DNA of 64,000 bases, from assembly GCF_016861695.1 (NCBI RefSeq), contig NZ_BOLP01000003.1, positions 62,001 through 126,000 of the forward strand. The letters run 5' to 3'. This document shows positions 1 to 8,129 of this stretch, one piece after another. The notes beneath the pieces were generated by a model. That model saw nothing but the letters and a program-made list of their open reading frames with translations. It did no database searches and was not told the DNA's origin. The DNA is from Levilactobacillus andaensis (GTDB lineage: Bacteria; Bacillota; Bacilli; Lactobacillales; Lactobacillaceae). A program made the position numbers and the translations under genes. How positions within the stretch are numbered: the stretch's first letter is position 1; each line of letters opens with the position of its first letter.

Positions 1-919
1 CCGCAACCATCGCTGCACACTGCTCGCGGTAGTGGTTTTTGAGCACATTGACGTGCGCATCCAAATCGTTTTCTTCCATAAATACATTAATAGCTGCATG
101 GGTCACGCCGGTCGCTTCCAAGTCACTACCGAAACGCACCTTCATGATGGCCGCCAATAAGTCGCCATCGGCCACCAGCCAGCCCGTCCGCAACGCCGGC
201 ATTAAGATTTTTGACATGCTCGACACGAAGACGACTCTGTCCTGTGTATCGAAACTCTTGATCGCCGGTAGTGGCGACTGCGTGTAGCCCAAGTCGCGGT
301 ACGGCGAGTCCTCTAAGATCACGAAGTCATAGCGGTTCGCCAAGTCGACCAACTGCCGCCGTTTCGCCACACTCATCGTGATTCCGGTTGGATTGTGGTA
401 GTCCGGCACCGTGTACAGCAGCTTGATGCCCGGGTGCTGCCGCAATGTTTCCTCCAACTGATCGAGGTCGAGGCCATCCGCCTGGAGCCCCACCGCGTGA
501 TACGTCGGTTGATACAGGTCAAACGCCGCCAACGCCCCCACATACGTTGGCACCTCCACGGCCACTTCATCGCCCGGGTCCAGTAAAGCCTTGGCCACCA
601 GTTCGATGGCTTGTTGCCCGCCGACCGTCAGGACAACGTTGTCCGCGGTCGTCGTCACCTGGCCCCATTTGCCGATTCGCGCCGCCAGCTTCGCCCGTAG
701 CTCCGGGTTCCCCTGTGCCGATTGGTATTGGAAGAGGTGGGCCCCCTGCTGATCAATGGCGTCGTGAAACGCCCGCTGCATCTCTTTGACGGGGAAGAGG
801 CTTTCCCTAGGACTACCCGCCGCAAAGGAAATGGCATCCGGGTGCGTATCAGTTGGAAACAGGCCACTTAAGGCCGAGGTCACGTCGGGATTGGCGCGTT
901 GTGCTAACAAATTTTTCAT
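1..919 (-). CDS. PLP-dependent aminotransferase (MocR/LysN-like class I fold), 3' end outside window
   Basis: The reading frame stays open from an ATG at 919 to the left edge, giving 306 residues of an incomplete protein. The start has a strong site (AAAGGTGGA) just upstream. It is a fold-type I pyridoxal-phosphate transaminase of the 2-aminoadipate/aromatic/branched-chain group: an N-terminal SFAAGSP segment, a GGQQAIEL helix, the VPDYHNPTG substrate/cofactor stretch, and the PLP lysine in an SSMSK motif near residue 237 followed by RTGW. It would move amino groups between an amino acid and a 2-oxo acid in the cytoplasm; the exact substrate cannot be read from sequence. It is transcribed away from a LysR-type regulator, the likely controller. 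Function class is sure, specificity is not. Confidence 0.9.
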   Translation of the reverse strand, partial: MKNLLAQRANPDVTSALSGLFPTDTHPDAISFAAGSPRESLFPVKEMQRAFHDAIDQQGAHLFQYQSAQGNPELRAKLAARIGKWGQVTTTADNVVLTVGGQQAIELVAKALLDPGDEVAVEVPTYVGALAAFDLYQPTYHAVGLQADGLDLDQLEETLRQHPGIKLLYTVPDYHNPTGITMSVAKRRQLVDLANRYDFVILEDSPYRDLGYTQSPLPAIKSFDTQDRVVFVSSMSKILMPALRTGWLVADGDLLAAIMKVRFGSDLEATGVTHAAINVFMEENDLDAHVNVLKNHYREQCAAMVA

Positions 920-1085
920 AAAAGAGTCCACCTTTCTGACGAATCCAGCCCCCAGCCAGACTCGCCGACACTATCCATCATTCACTATCAGCATCGCATT
1001 TGGCCGTTACCTTACCGACCGGCCAAACTACCGACTGAGGCTTCCTGCTAACCTGAGAGTATGATAGAATACCTTTGAAAGAAAA

Positions 1086-1110
1086 GCTATTTCAACCATC
1101 TCGAAATAGC
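1086..1110. promoter_or_regulatory. Inverted repeat in the aminotransferase/lysR divergent promoter region
   Basis: GCTATTTC and GAAATAGC form a perfect 8-bp inverted repeat separated by 9 bp, in the 228-bp spacer between the divergent starts. Size and dyad symmetry fit a LysR-type binding box, so this is the best candidate operator for the neighbouring regulator. Binding is inferred. Confidence 0.5.
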
Positions 1111-1147
1111 GTGAATGTTATTCATCTTTACCAAGGAGGTGTCCCCG

Positions 1148-2056
1148 ATGTTACCCTTTGCTTATCGCGTCTTCCAAGCTATCGTCCAAGAACAAACCTT
1201 TTACCGGGCCGCGCAAACGCTGAACGTGACGCCCTCAGCCATTAGCCATTCCGTCAATCAACTGGAAAAAGAACTCGGGTTTCCCCTCTTCATTCGGAAT
1301 CGAACCGGCGTGGAGCTCACCCCGGACGGCAAGACCATCCTGCCGCTGATTCAGGGCGTCATCAACGCCGAAGACCGGCTCCAACAGGCCGCCGCCAATA
1401 TTAACGGCATGAACGCCGGGTCCGTGCGCATGGGCGCCTTCTCGTCCGTCTGTATCGCCTGGTTGCCGCCGATTATCCGGCAGTTCAAACAAGACTTTCC
1501 ACAAATTGACATTACCCTTGAACAGGCTGGCTTTGGCGAAATTGCCTCGGCCGTGAAGACGGGCCGGCTGGATCTCGGCTTGTCCGCACTGCCGGTCGCT
1601 GAAAAATTGACCGTGCTCCCCCTGATCAAGGATGAGATCTACTGCATCACACCGAGCGACTTCATCCCCGCCAACCGTACCACGGTCACGGCGGCGGACT
1701 TGGTCGACCAGAACTTCATCTTGCAACGCGGCGACTACGACAAGGATACGAAGGCCGCGCTGGATCACTACCAGATTCGCCCCAACGCCCTGCGCTTCTC
1801 CATTGACGATCAATCGATCCTCGCCATGGTCGAGGCCGGCATGGGCATGGGCATTCTGCCCGAACTCGCATTAGAACGGGTCAGCGGGAACGTTAACGTC
1901 TATCCATTTGACACGCGCTTCTACCGAACCATCTGTCTGGTCGTCAACTCTGAACAGGCCAAGGCACCTTCGACGGCGAAGATGATTACCGCCATTACGC
2001 GATATGTGGCGGAGACTTATCCGGATAAGGTGCTGGAGCATCCGCATGTGGGGTGA
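1148..2056 (+). CDS. LysR-family transcriptional regulator
   Basis: 302 residues, the usual LysR length. An N-terminal winged helix-turn-helix (about residues 1-60, with FYRAAQTLNVTPSAISH as recognition region) is followed by a periplasmic-binding-protein-like effector domain (about 90-295). I chose the ATG at 1148 because AAGGAGGTG precedes it; an in-frame ATG at 1115 lacks a site. Divergent arrangement with the aminotransferase suggests it controls that gene in response to an amino-acid-related ligand; this is inference from the common LysR layout. Confidence 0.93.
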   Translation: MLPFAYRVFQAIVQEQTFYRAAQTLNVTPSAISHSVNQLEKELGFPLFIRNRTGVELTPDGKTILPLIQGVINAEDRLQQAAANINGMNAGSVRMGAFSSVCIAWLPPIIRQFKQDFPQIDITLEQAGFGEIASAVKTGRLDLGLSALPVAEKLTVLPLIKDEIYCITPSDFIPANRTTVTAADLVDQNFILQRGDYDKDTKAALDHYQIRPNALRFSIDDQSILAMVEAGMGMGILPELALERVSGNVNVYPFDTRFYRTICLVVNSEQAKAPSTAKMITAITRYVAETYPDKVLEHPHVG

Positions 2057-2159
2057 GAGTTAGCTAGTGGTAAACTGGCCGAAATGCGTCTGCCATAAGT
2101 TACACTAATAGCTTAACTATCCTTATTTCCAAATATATATTACTTCATGAAACTATAAG

Positions 2160-2200
2160 GGACCACCGCCATCAAGTTCTGATAGCGATGGTCCTGTTTT
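2160..2200 (+). terminator. Intrinsic terminator after the LysR gene
   Basis: GGACCAcCGC pairs with GCGaTGGTCC around a 15-nt loop and is followed by a TGTTTT tract, about 100 nt beyond the LysR stop codon. Confidence 0.75.
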
Positions 2201-2311
2201 ACATATTTTCCTAGCGAATGAAGCTAGTAGCAACTCTAACTAGTAAGATTATCTAATTTTCAGGCTCTCTGAAAACAAGTAGCTAACTTTAGCTGCGTAC
2301 TAGGGTATCCA

Positions 2312-2824
2312 CTATGGTTTTCCTATATCGTTCAATATCTTCTGAACTGACTGGTATTGATCGGTAGCAAGTACCGGTCTCTTACTTTTTGCCAATTGCT
2401 CAAATATCACTTCATCTTGAGAGAGCCGAAAGAGACTTTCTTGTTGATCCGACTGGAGCCTGAGGCCATTCTCAATATCAACTAGTTGCTGACAATCCAT
2501 TCCTAAAACCAACGCATACTGTTCTTGATTCAATTTATAGTTCTGCCGAATCTGATGAACTTGTTCTGGGGTTAAAAGACCAAGCTTCTGACGATATGCT
2601 CGAAAATCCTGCTGCAAATTATAATCTGGATTATCAAGTGGTTCCAAATAATCATCATCACAACTTAAGTTACCGGTAACAGGCACCCAATAAATATGTG
2701 CGGCCTTCACATTCCGTCCAAGAACATTGACCATCTCCACAATTTTGATGATGCTAAATTCTTCCAATTTTCCCGTTAAGGAACATTGCCATTTAACAGT
2801 TTCCAGTTGCTGATACTGTCCCAT
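2312..2824 (-). CDS. MqsA/YgiT-like helix-turn-helix protein, orphan antitoxin-like
   Basis: 170 residues. The C-terminal half carries GLLTPEQVHQIRQNYKLNQE and a following helix with a 'DIENG' end, the arrangement seen in MqsA-type antitoxins and XRE-like DNA-binding domains. The N-terminal half resembles the YgiT zinc-binding region but the cysteines are sparse (only WQCS and LSCDD), so zinc binding may be lost. No toxin-sized gene is next to it on either strand. Either a solitary regulator or a remnant of a toxin-antitoxin pair. Family assignment is by motif only. Confidence 0.7.
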   Translation of the reverse strand: MGQYQQLETVKWQCSLTGKLEEFSIIKIVEMVNVLGRNVKAAHIYWVPVTGNLSCDDDYLEPLDNPDYNLQQDFRAYRQKLGLLTPEQVHQIRQNYKLNQEQYALVLGMDCQQLVDIENGLRLQSDQQESLFRLSQDEVIFEQLAKSKRPVLATDQYQSVQKILNDIGKP

Positions 2825-3030
2825 AAACTACACCCCATCTTATCTTTCCGACCATCTTTAGTCACAGTCTAACTGTTACTGTTCCGCTCAACAACTGGAA
2901 CATCTTACAAGTTTATTTATATTCCGTTCAGTCACCTAATTATCTAACGCCCTTCACGCCTCCCGACACCCGCTCCAGCCCTAAAATACCTTAACCCCTC
3001 ATCCATGGGCGATAGATTGGACTGATCACA

Positions 3031-3618
3031 ATGCTACTTCCCCACTACACGCCTGCGAAAACGCGACTGTTTTTGTTCGGCAATGCACTGCTTTTGCTTC
3101 TGAATTGGCTGGCACAACTCACCCATTTCCAAGCGGGTTATCTTCGACCCGTTCGCTCTAGTGCTGACTTGTTGGCCTTTACCGCCATTTTTCTGTTGCT
3201 ACTGGCCGCCAATTTTATCAATAAACCGACCACCTTTGCCAAAATGCTGCTGGACTTCAACCTGGTTTTTGCCATCTACGCGGTAATCCTGCTACTCTTC
3301 CCCAAAGTACTTCAAGCGACAACGCTGAACCGCAACCTCGGCGGCATTGCCCTCGCCGCTTCCCTCCTTGCGCTTAGCCTCCCCTACGTTTCGCGCAATC
3401 ATCTCATCGGCATTCGCGTCCCTTGGACCTACAATTCGCCCATCGTTTGGCAAAAAACGAACCTACTTGGTGCCCAACTTATGCTCGCTACCGGCATTAT
3501 CAGCGGCTTTTTCGCTCAGCTGAGTGCCGATTGGCTGGCGTGCGCCCTGATCACCGGCTCTATCTTCATGGCTGTGGTGACGATCATTTATTCTTATCGG
3601 CTATCGAAATCTGTATAA
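3031..3618 (+). CDS. SdpI-family membrane protein
   Basis: 195 residues with about six hydrophobic segments. The segment NHLIGIRVPWTYNSPIVWQKTN is the characteristic C-terminal signature of the SdpI family (immunity to the SDP toxin in Bacillus). The N-terminal DUF1648 region of full-length SdpI is absent, as in many short homologues. No sdpC-like toxin or ArsR-type sdpR is adjacent, so a role as immunity protein is not supported here; a general membrane-stress or bacteriocin-protection role is possible. The start has only a weak site. Confidence 0.8.
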   Translation: MLLPHYTPAKTRLFLFGNALLLLLNWLAQLTHFQAGYLRPVRSSADLLAFTAIFLLLLAANFINKPTTFAKMLLDFNLVFAIYAVILLLFPKVLQATTLNRNLGGIALAASLLALSLPYVSRNHLIGIRVPWTYNSPIVWQKTNLLGAQLMLATGIISGFFAQLSADWLACALITGSIFMAVVTIIYSYRLSKSV

Positions 3619-3650
3619 AATGCCATGTCCCTATCAGGTTTCCACATTAC

Positions 3651-3688
3651 AAAAAGACGGTCACCTTAATAAGGATGACCGTTTTTTG
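3651..3688 (+). terminator. Intrinsic terminator after the SdpI-like gene
   Basis: ACGGTCAcCTT and AAGGaTGACCGT form a tight stem followed by six T. The A-run before it would also serve the other strand. Confidence 0.85.
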
Positions 3689-3793
3689 TAATGACTAAAA
3701 TACGTCCCTACTAGCATCGCACCTTAAATGGATTGTTTCTTCTCTGGACTCACTCAAAAAAATCCAATTACTAAACTTCCTAAAATTTCATGC

Positions 3794-3853
3794 TATTTTT
3801 AAACATATAATTATGCTATAATTTAGCCATATTAAGTCAATATGCTAAAAATA
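3794..3853 (+). promoter_or_regulatory. Extended -10 promoter upstream of satD, flanked by inverted TATTTTTA repeats
   Basis: TGCTATAAT (TATAAT at 3817-3822) is an extended -10 hexamer; no good -35 is seen. It is flanked by TATTTTTA (3794-3801) and TAAAAATA (3846-3853), an 8-bp inverted repeat, and the heptamer TATGCTA occurs twice (3813 and 3841). The region is much more AT-rich than its surroundings. The leader to the satD start is about 100 nt. Confidence 0.55.
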
Positions 3854-3927
3854 AACATACATTTTCGCTGATTTTTTGCATTTTACCACGATATTAAAAT
3901 ACGTCAATAGATTAAAGGTGATTTTCA

Positions 3928-4776
3928 ATGTTGCGGAATCCAAACAGAAAACCTATTTATTTCACGATTATTATCGACCTTAAAGGAAGTCGAACAAATT
4001 TTGTAGATCAAGAAGCAACCAATAGTTTTATCTCCTACTTCGTCCGCAAATTAAATGCCGAGTTTATTATGGACATAGGAGAATCCACCTTCCAGCAAAA
4101 GGATGGGGATTCAATTATGATTGTGCTCCAAGAGGGAATGGAGGCCTTAGTCTACCGCATTTATCAATTTTGCAATTCATTATATTACCGCTCTGAATTT
4201 CAAGAAGTTGCCGTCACAAAAATGATTCCAGGAAAACACATAGCATTCTACTTTTCTATCGGGATTGGTACTGTTGATACCAACATTAACCAATTAAACA
4301 ATGTCGACGTTGTCAACGGATCTTCAATCTCGCGGGCTACTGAAGGAATCATGCTGGTCAAAAGAATCGTCGCCAATCAAGTCCCAACGCCACAGTTTTC
4401 TTTTAAAAAATCGCCATTTAAGCTTCTTATCAACACAACATCTGAACTCAACACACAGCCTAGTGCCGACGCCATCACCGGTTTATTCTATCTGTTGTAC
4501 GAGAAAATTCTGAACACCAAAAGTAAAAGATTTGGCTATGCGCTACTTTACCCCGAACGACAGATTTCAAATATTGATTTGGCACATGAATTAGCCGAAA
4601 AATATAAGATGTCATCCTTCAATGTTGATTACAGCGACCCTATTCAAAGGTCGCAGGTCTCCTCAAAAGTTTCTGTCATGCTAGCCCCCGTAAAAAAAGA
4701 ACCCGTTCTCCTCATTCAAAATGCCATCGTAAATGGACTCCTCAATATCAAGGAAGAGCTGGTACAGCAACTATGA
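3928..4776 (+). CDS. satD: SatD-family protein
   Basis: 282 residues, soluble. The N-terminus has the 'IDLKGSR' signature typical of the SatD family (IDVVGSR in relatives), with a following QKDGDS segment and a later NGSSISRATEGI stretch. SatD was named from the Streptococcus mutans sat (secretion and acid tolerance) operon; its biochemical activity is not established. The stop overlaps the start of the next gene in ATGA, so the two are translationally coupled. The family link is clear, the function is not. Confidence 0.82.
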   Translation: MLRNPNRKPIYFTIIIDLKGSRTNFVDQEATNSFISYFVRKLNAEFIMDIGESTFQQKDGDSIMIVLQEGMEALVYRIYQFCNSLYYRSEFQEVAVTKMIPGKHIAFYFSIGIGTVDTNINQLNNVDVVNGSSISRATEGIMLVKRIVANQVPTPQFSFKKSPFKLLINTTSELNTQPSADAITGLFYLLYEKILNTKSKRFGYALLYPERQISNIDLAHELAEKYKMSSFNVDYSDPIQRSQVSSKVSVMLAPVKKEPVLLIQNAIVNGLLNIKEELVQQL

Positions 4777-5612
4777 CTATCATCATGATGACCTACCTGA
4801 CCCACCTGTTAGTGGATTTCATCTTTCAGCGCGACACTACCGTTGAAATCAAATCCGGAAAAATGTCTTGGCAGAAAACAAAATGTTTGCTTGGTCACGC
4901 CGTCATCTCGAACTTAGTAATCGGTTTAGCTCTATACTTCATCACTTGGATAAGCCAGCAATTTATCTATGGCGGCAATCATGACGCTTTCAATCTTCTT
5001 GATTACTTCTTGATTCTCCTCTGGATATCTGGATTCCATTTTGTACTGGATGCAATGAAGCATCCGATTCAACTTTGGCTTAAAAAGCATTGGTTCACGA
5101 AACAGTCCGATGTCGTCACGTACGCTTTAGATCAAATTCTACATCTGTTTTCCATCTTTCTAGCGATTACCATCATCCTGGGGTCCAGTAGGTTAGCCGC
5201 CGCCTACACCCAACTTCAAACGTCATTAAAGGGTGGCAACGTCATCGTTATACTTCAAGGGATTCTAATTTTACTGATTCTTGAAACTAAATTCTCGGAA
5301 TATTTCATCAAGAAATTTCTAACTGGTACCGGTGTTATTCCCACGGCTGAAACTACGAGCAGTAATGACGATAGCCCAAAATACCATTTAGGCGGCTACA
5401 TTGGCAATCTAGAACGAATCATGATTACCATCTTTTTCCTTTCAAACAGTATTCCCAGCATCTCAATCGTGGTTGCTATCAAGGCAGTGACTCGATTTAA
5501 AACTCTAGAAAACAACTCAGACTTCGCGGAGTACTACCTGTTAGGAAGTATCCTAAGCCTATTACTAGGTTGTCTATTCCCACTAATCGTTCACCAATTG
5601 TTTTACGCATAA
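4773..5612 (+). CDS. DUF3307 membrane protein, partner of SatD
   Basis: 279 residues, about seven hydrophobic segments. The N-terminus has HLLVDFIFQRD and later GHAVISNL and GFHFVLDAMKHP; histidine/aspartate motifs of this spacing in membrane helices are the DUF3307 signature. It starts in the ATGA overlap with satD (an ATG at 4785 is an alternative). SatD-DUF3307 pairs recur in Firmicutes, which suggests the two proteins work together at the membrane. Activity unknown; the conserved His/Asp residues would allow metal binding (inference). Confidence 0.8.
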   Translation: MTIIMMTYLTHLLVDFIFQRDTTVEIKSGKMSWQKTKCLLGHAVISNLVIGLALYFITWISQQFIYGGNHDAFNLLDYFLILLWISGFHFVLDAMKHPIQLWLKKHWFTKQSDVVTYALDQILHLFSIFLAITIILGSSRLAAAYTQLQTSLKGGNVIVILQGILILLILETKFSEYFIKKFLTGTGVIPTAETTSSNDDSPKYHLGGYIGNLERIMITIFFLSNSIPSISIVVAIKAVTRFKTLENNSDFAEYYLLGSILSLLLGCLFPLIVHQLFYA

Positions 5613-5628
5613 TCCTCTATGTAAACCC

Positions 5629-5666
5629 AAAACAACCGCCACCCCATTACGGATGGCGGCTGTTTT
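5629..5666. terminator. Bidirectional terminator between DUF3307 and DUF2922 genes
   Basis: AACAaCCGCCA pairs with TGGCGGcTGTT and T-rich tails lie on both sides (AAAAC before, TTTT after), so it can end both convergent transcripts. Confidence 0.85.
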
Positions 5667-5704
5667 AGGTTGCGTTACTTGTTGGTGACTAATGGATCAG
5701 GACG

Positions 5705-5944
5705 TTAGACGGCTGGTACCGCAGGCTTAGCCGTGACCAAGGCCGTCTTGGTCGTTTCCACGATGCTGGCGGTGTGCGGTTCGGCGTAGAGTTCCATGCC
5801 GTCCTTGGCGAACAGCTTGGCAGCGGCCATCTGCTTCATGAGGCCCTCGACCTCAGTCGGCGTCAATTCCGTGTTGACGTACTTCAGGCGGAGGTGCTTG
5901 ATGCGCTTGTCGGAACCTTTAAAACTCAATTCTAATGCTTTCAT
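5705..5944 (-). CDS. DUF2922 family small protein
   Basis: 79 residues; MKALELSFKGSDKRIKHLRL start and the 'LTPTEVEGLMKQMAAAKLF' middle match the DUF2922 family. Function is unknown. It is the last gene of a three-gene unit on the minus strand: sigma factor, DUF1659, DUF2922. The 31-bp gap from the DUF1659 gene contains a GAAAGGAAG site. DUF1659 and DUF2922 proteins are regularly encoded together in lactobacilli and bacilli. Confidence 0.85.
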   Translation of the reverse strand: MKALELSFKGSDKRIKHLRLKYVNTELTPTEVEGLMKQMAAAKLFAKDGMELYAEPHTASIVETTKTALVTAKPAVPAV

Positions 5945-5975
5945 TGAATGACTTCCTTTCTATTAATAAGCGACG

Positions 5976-6173
5976 TTAGGCAACAGCATTTTGGGTGGCG
6001 ATGACGGCGTTGTTAAATGGTAAACCCGTCAAACCGGAAAGGTAGCCGCCGAAATCCTCGACTTGTTTGGCTGCCGGATCGGCAATCGCGTTCTGTAACA
6101 CGATCTTCACCGGATGGTCAACGTCAGTCCCGAGGATAAAGGTAATGGTCGTTTTCTTCCAATTTGTTTGCAT
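5976..6173 (-). CDS. DUF1659 family small protein
   Basis: 65 residues beginning MQTNWKKTTITFILGTD; the beta-rich pattern and the 'FGGYLSGLTG' region fit DUF1659. Start ATG at 6173 is preceded by GAAGGGAGCACCACC. It lies 104 bp downstream of the sigma factor gene and 31 bp upstream of the DUF2922 gene. No enzymatic motif is visible. Function unknown. Confidence 0.85.
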   Translation of the reverse strand: MQTNWKKTTITFILGTDVDHPVKIVLQNAIADPAAKQVEDFGGYLSGLTGLPFNNAVIATQNAVA

Positions 6174-6277
6174 GGTGGTGCTCCCTTCGTGGTGCGATTT
6201 TGGTAAGTGTTGGCCAACCCCTACACTCTTACTAACGAAATCCGGGCCGATTTTGTAACGCGTTTTGCGAAATTAAT

Positions 6278-6835
6278 TTAAAAAATGTCGTGCTCTGCCG
6301 TTAAATGGTGAATCAGTCGTTGAGTCAGTAAGCGGCGCCAGCGGTAAACCGTGTTGCGGCTCACCTGATGTTTCTCGGCGATTTCATCCACCGTCAACTG
6401 ATCGACCAGCGTCCCCACCAGAAAGTGCCATTCGCCAGTCTTGCCGGACGCACCAATTAATTTCAGCAGGTACTTGCGGTAATCGGCGAGGCCAATTGCG
6501 GCCAACACGTCATCGTCGCCGGGCAGGCCACTCAGTAACGTGTCGCCATCCCCACTCTCCTGATGACTGTTATCGCGGAAGTCGTGGCGGCGTTGGTCCA
6601 TCAACGTCCAGTACAATTTCTGCTGGGCATAGGCCAAGAACTGGTGCGGCTTCTCCTCGGGATCTTCCGGAAAGGCGTGATAAATGTCGGGAAATAGCAC
6701 GCGGGCCTCTTGGAAATAGTCCTCGTAGTCCGGGTGGCCGGGTTTCAGATTGAGTTTCTTCAACACGGCATACAGCATGGTTTCGTGATCGCCGGTAAAC
6801 AGGAACTGGTACGCGGCGGCGTTATCGATGGTCAT
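6278..6835 (-). CDS. ComX/SigH-like sigma-70 family sigma factor
   Basis: 185 residues from the ATG at 6835, which follows GAGAGGATGATT; the frame runs 29 codons further upstream but without a matching start context. Region 2-like sequence is at about 25-95 (DYEDYFQEARVLF, FLAYAQQKLYWTLMDQ) and a region 4 helix-turn-helix at about 150-180 (LTVDEIAEKHQVSRNTVYRWRRL). Length and domain order fit the ComX/SigX and SigH-type alternative sigma factors of lactobacilli, which in relatives direct competence genes. The downstream DUF1659 and DUF2922 genes form the same unit. A competence role here is inference. Confidence 0.82.
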   Translation of the reverse strand: MTIDNAAAYQFLFTGDHETMLYAVLKKLNLKPGHPDYEDYFQEARVLFPDIYHAFPEDPEEKPHQFLAYAQQKLYWTLMDQRRHDFRDNSHQESGDGDTLLSGLPGDDDVLAAIGLADYRKYLLKLIGASGKTGEWHFLVGTLVDQLTVDEIAEKHQVSRNTVYRWRRLLTQRLIHHLTAEHDIF

Positions 6836-7356
6836 TTTATGAATCATCCTCTCAATTTTGATGATCCATAGCGCTATGGTCAGGCACCAACCTATCAGCC
6901 GTTGAGAAAACGACCGAACCACTAAAAACGGGCACCCGCTGCGATAAATTCAATTACGTCCTTGTTTGCTTAACCCCTAAGAGATCAACCGGCGGGAAAT
7001 TATCGGCATGTCGTGGGTCATTAATTTGTTCAGTTTTTGCACCTTTTTTCGGGTAAAGGGCTGTGATATTGGTGCAGACTTTCGTGTTACCCCCTAGCGT
7101 GATCAGGCCCGCGAACGATTGATGCTTGGCGAGTGATTCTTGATTCGGTTAGAGCCGAAAACGATTGCTAACCAATTACTGGCTGAGCGGTAACGTGGCA
7201 GGAACCGTGAAAGTTGTGGCCACTAGTCAACGACTGGTAGTTGGGTAACGTGCCCATGTCGTTATTTCCTATAAACATTGTCGCCATCGCGCGGGTGGCT
7301 ATTTTGGGGATTAGTTGTCCAAGTGGCGGATAATTGCCGTAGTTAGGCCACAGCAC
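6836..7356. other. Gene-poor stretch upstream of the sigma factor
   Basis: About 520 bp with no convincing gene. It must hold the sigma factor promoter on the minus strand. A short dyad ACTAGTC/GACTGGT occurs near 7222. One 69-codon frame (7168-7377, minus) has no ribosome binding site or recognisable sequence and runs into a terminator stem. Confidence 0.4.
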
Positions 7357-7400
7357 AAAAAAGGCGGTAAAACTCATGTGGAGAACGAGTTTTACCGCCT
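7357..7400 (-). terminator. Intrinsic terminator of the RelB-like gene
   Basis: GGCGGTAAAACTC and GAGTTTTACCGCC form a perfect 13-bp stem; on the minus strand it is followed by six T. Confidence 0.9.
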
Positions 7401-7454
7401 TAATACTTTATTTGAGTAATTTTTCTAATCCTCTTCGTGAAGAGACGCTGAAGG

Positions 7455-7661
7455 CTATTTTTCACCTTTAATATCAGCAACTACTTCCTTTAGCGAGGCC
7501 ATGACAGCTTCATTTGGTGATTCAAATTCTGATGGCAAGTCATTATTTGCAACATTTGTAATCATCATCCTCAAGAATTTAGACAACGTTAAATCATACT
7601 TAGCAAGTTCTCTACTCGCCTGCTCTTTAATTATTGGATTGATTCTTGTTGTATAACCCAT
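7455..7661 (-). CDS. RelB/DinJ-family antitoxin, no adjacent toxin
   Basis: 68 residues. The N-terminus (TTRINPIIKEQASRELAKYDLTLSKFLRMMI) has the ribbon-helix-helix pattern of RelB/DinJ antitoxins: a short strand followed by 'IKEQASRELAKYDLTLSKFL'. A RelE/YafQ toxin would be expected just downstream, but only about 80 bp separate the stop from the terminator stem. It is therefore a solitary antitoxin, a free regulator or a remnant. Family assignment is good; function as an antitoxin is unproven. Confidence 0.78.
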   Translation of the reverse strand: MGYTTRINPIIKEQASRELAKYDLTLSKFLRMMITNVANNDLPSEFESPNEAVMASLKEVVADIKGEK

Positions 7662-7903
7662 GCCATCATTTTAGGCATTGTCGTCACCTCTTCTCGTATT
7701 GTATCGTACACCTTGTAGTTGAAGGGTCAAACAAAGCATCCTTTCCTTTAAATTCTGTAGGGCTTAACCACAAAATAAATAAAAAACGGGCAGACCGAAA
7801 TGAAGACTTGCAATTTTTTGTGGATTTTCGTTAGTATGCATTTGCTTCAATTGAACCACAAAATTTGTACTTTAACAGTACTATCAGACAAGAGGTGGAA
7901 ATC

Positions 7904-8020
7904 ATGAAATTTTTCAATAAAAAAGACGATACAGTTTCAGTCATTCACTCCATGGTGGCTCAAGCTGTTATCATAGTTGTCGGTAACTTAGGTATTGCAA
8001 TTTTAATGCTTTTAAAATAG
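7904..8020 (+). CDS. 38-residue single-pass membrane peptide
   Basis: Starts at ATG 7904 after AGAGGTGGAAATC, a good ribosome binding site, and ends at TAG 8020. The peptide begins MKFFNKKDDTVSVIHSM and its last 20 residues are one hydrophobic helix ending in a single lysine. It is followed by a strong terminator. Size and topology resemble small membrane toxins of type I systems or small regulatory membrane peptides, but it lacks the holin-like toxin motif I would look for. No homologue recognised. Confidence 0.6.
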   Translation: MKFFNKKDDTVSVIHSMVAQAVIIVVGNLGIAILMLLK

Positions 8021-8070
8021 TCGTTTGTTTTGACACATGCTGAGCCCATTATTGAAAAAAGCTAGCATTC

Positions 8071-8118
8071 AAAAAAACTACCATCAGCAATCGTTCTTGA
8101 TTGTTGATGGTAGTTTTT
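8071..8118. terminator. Bidirectional terminator between the small peptide gene and dacA
   Basis: A 15-bp stem (CTACCATCAGCAATC with GATTGTTGATGGTAG, one G-T pair) has A7 before and T5 after it, suiting both convergent transcripts. Confidence 0.9.
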
Positions 8119-8129
8119 CGAAGACTATT

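Noticed and set aside
7168-7377. 69-codon open frame on the minus strand
   Set aside because: No ribosome binding site, no recognisable protein sequence, and its start codon lies inside the terminator stem of the RelB-like gene.
7377-7454. RelE/YafQ toxin partner for the RelB-like gene
   Set aside because: Only about 80 bp lie between the stop codon and the terminator, too short for a toxin.
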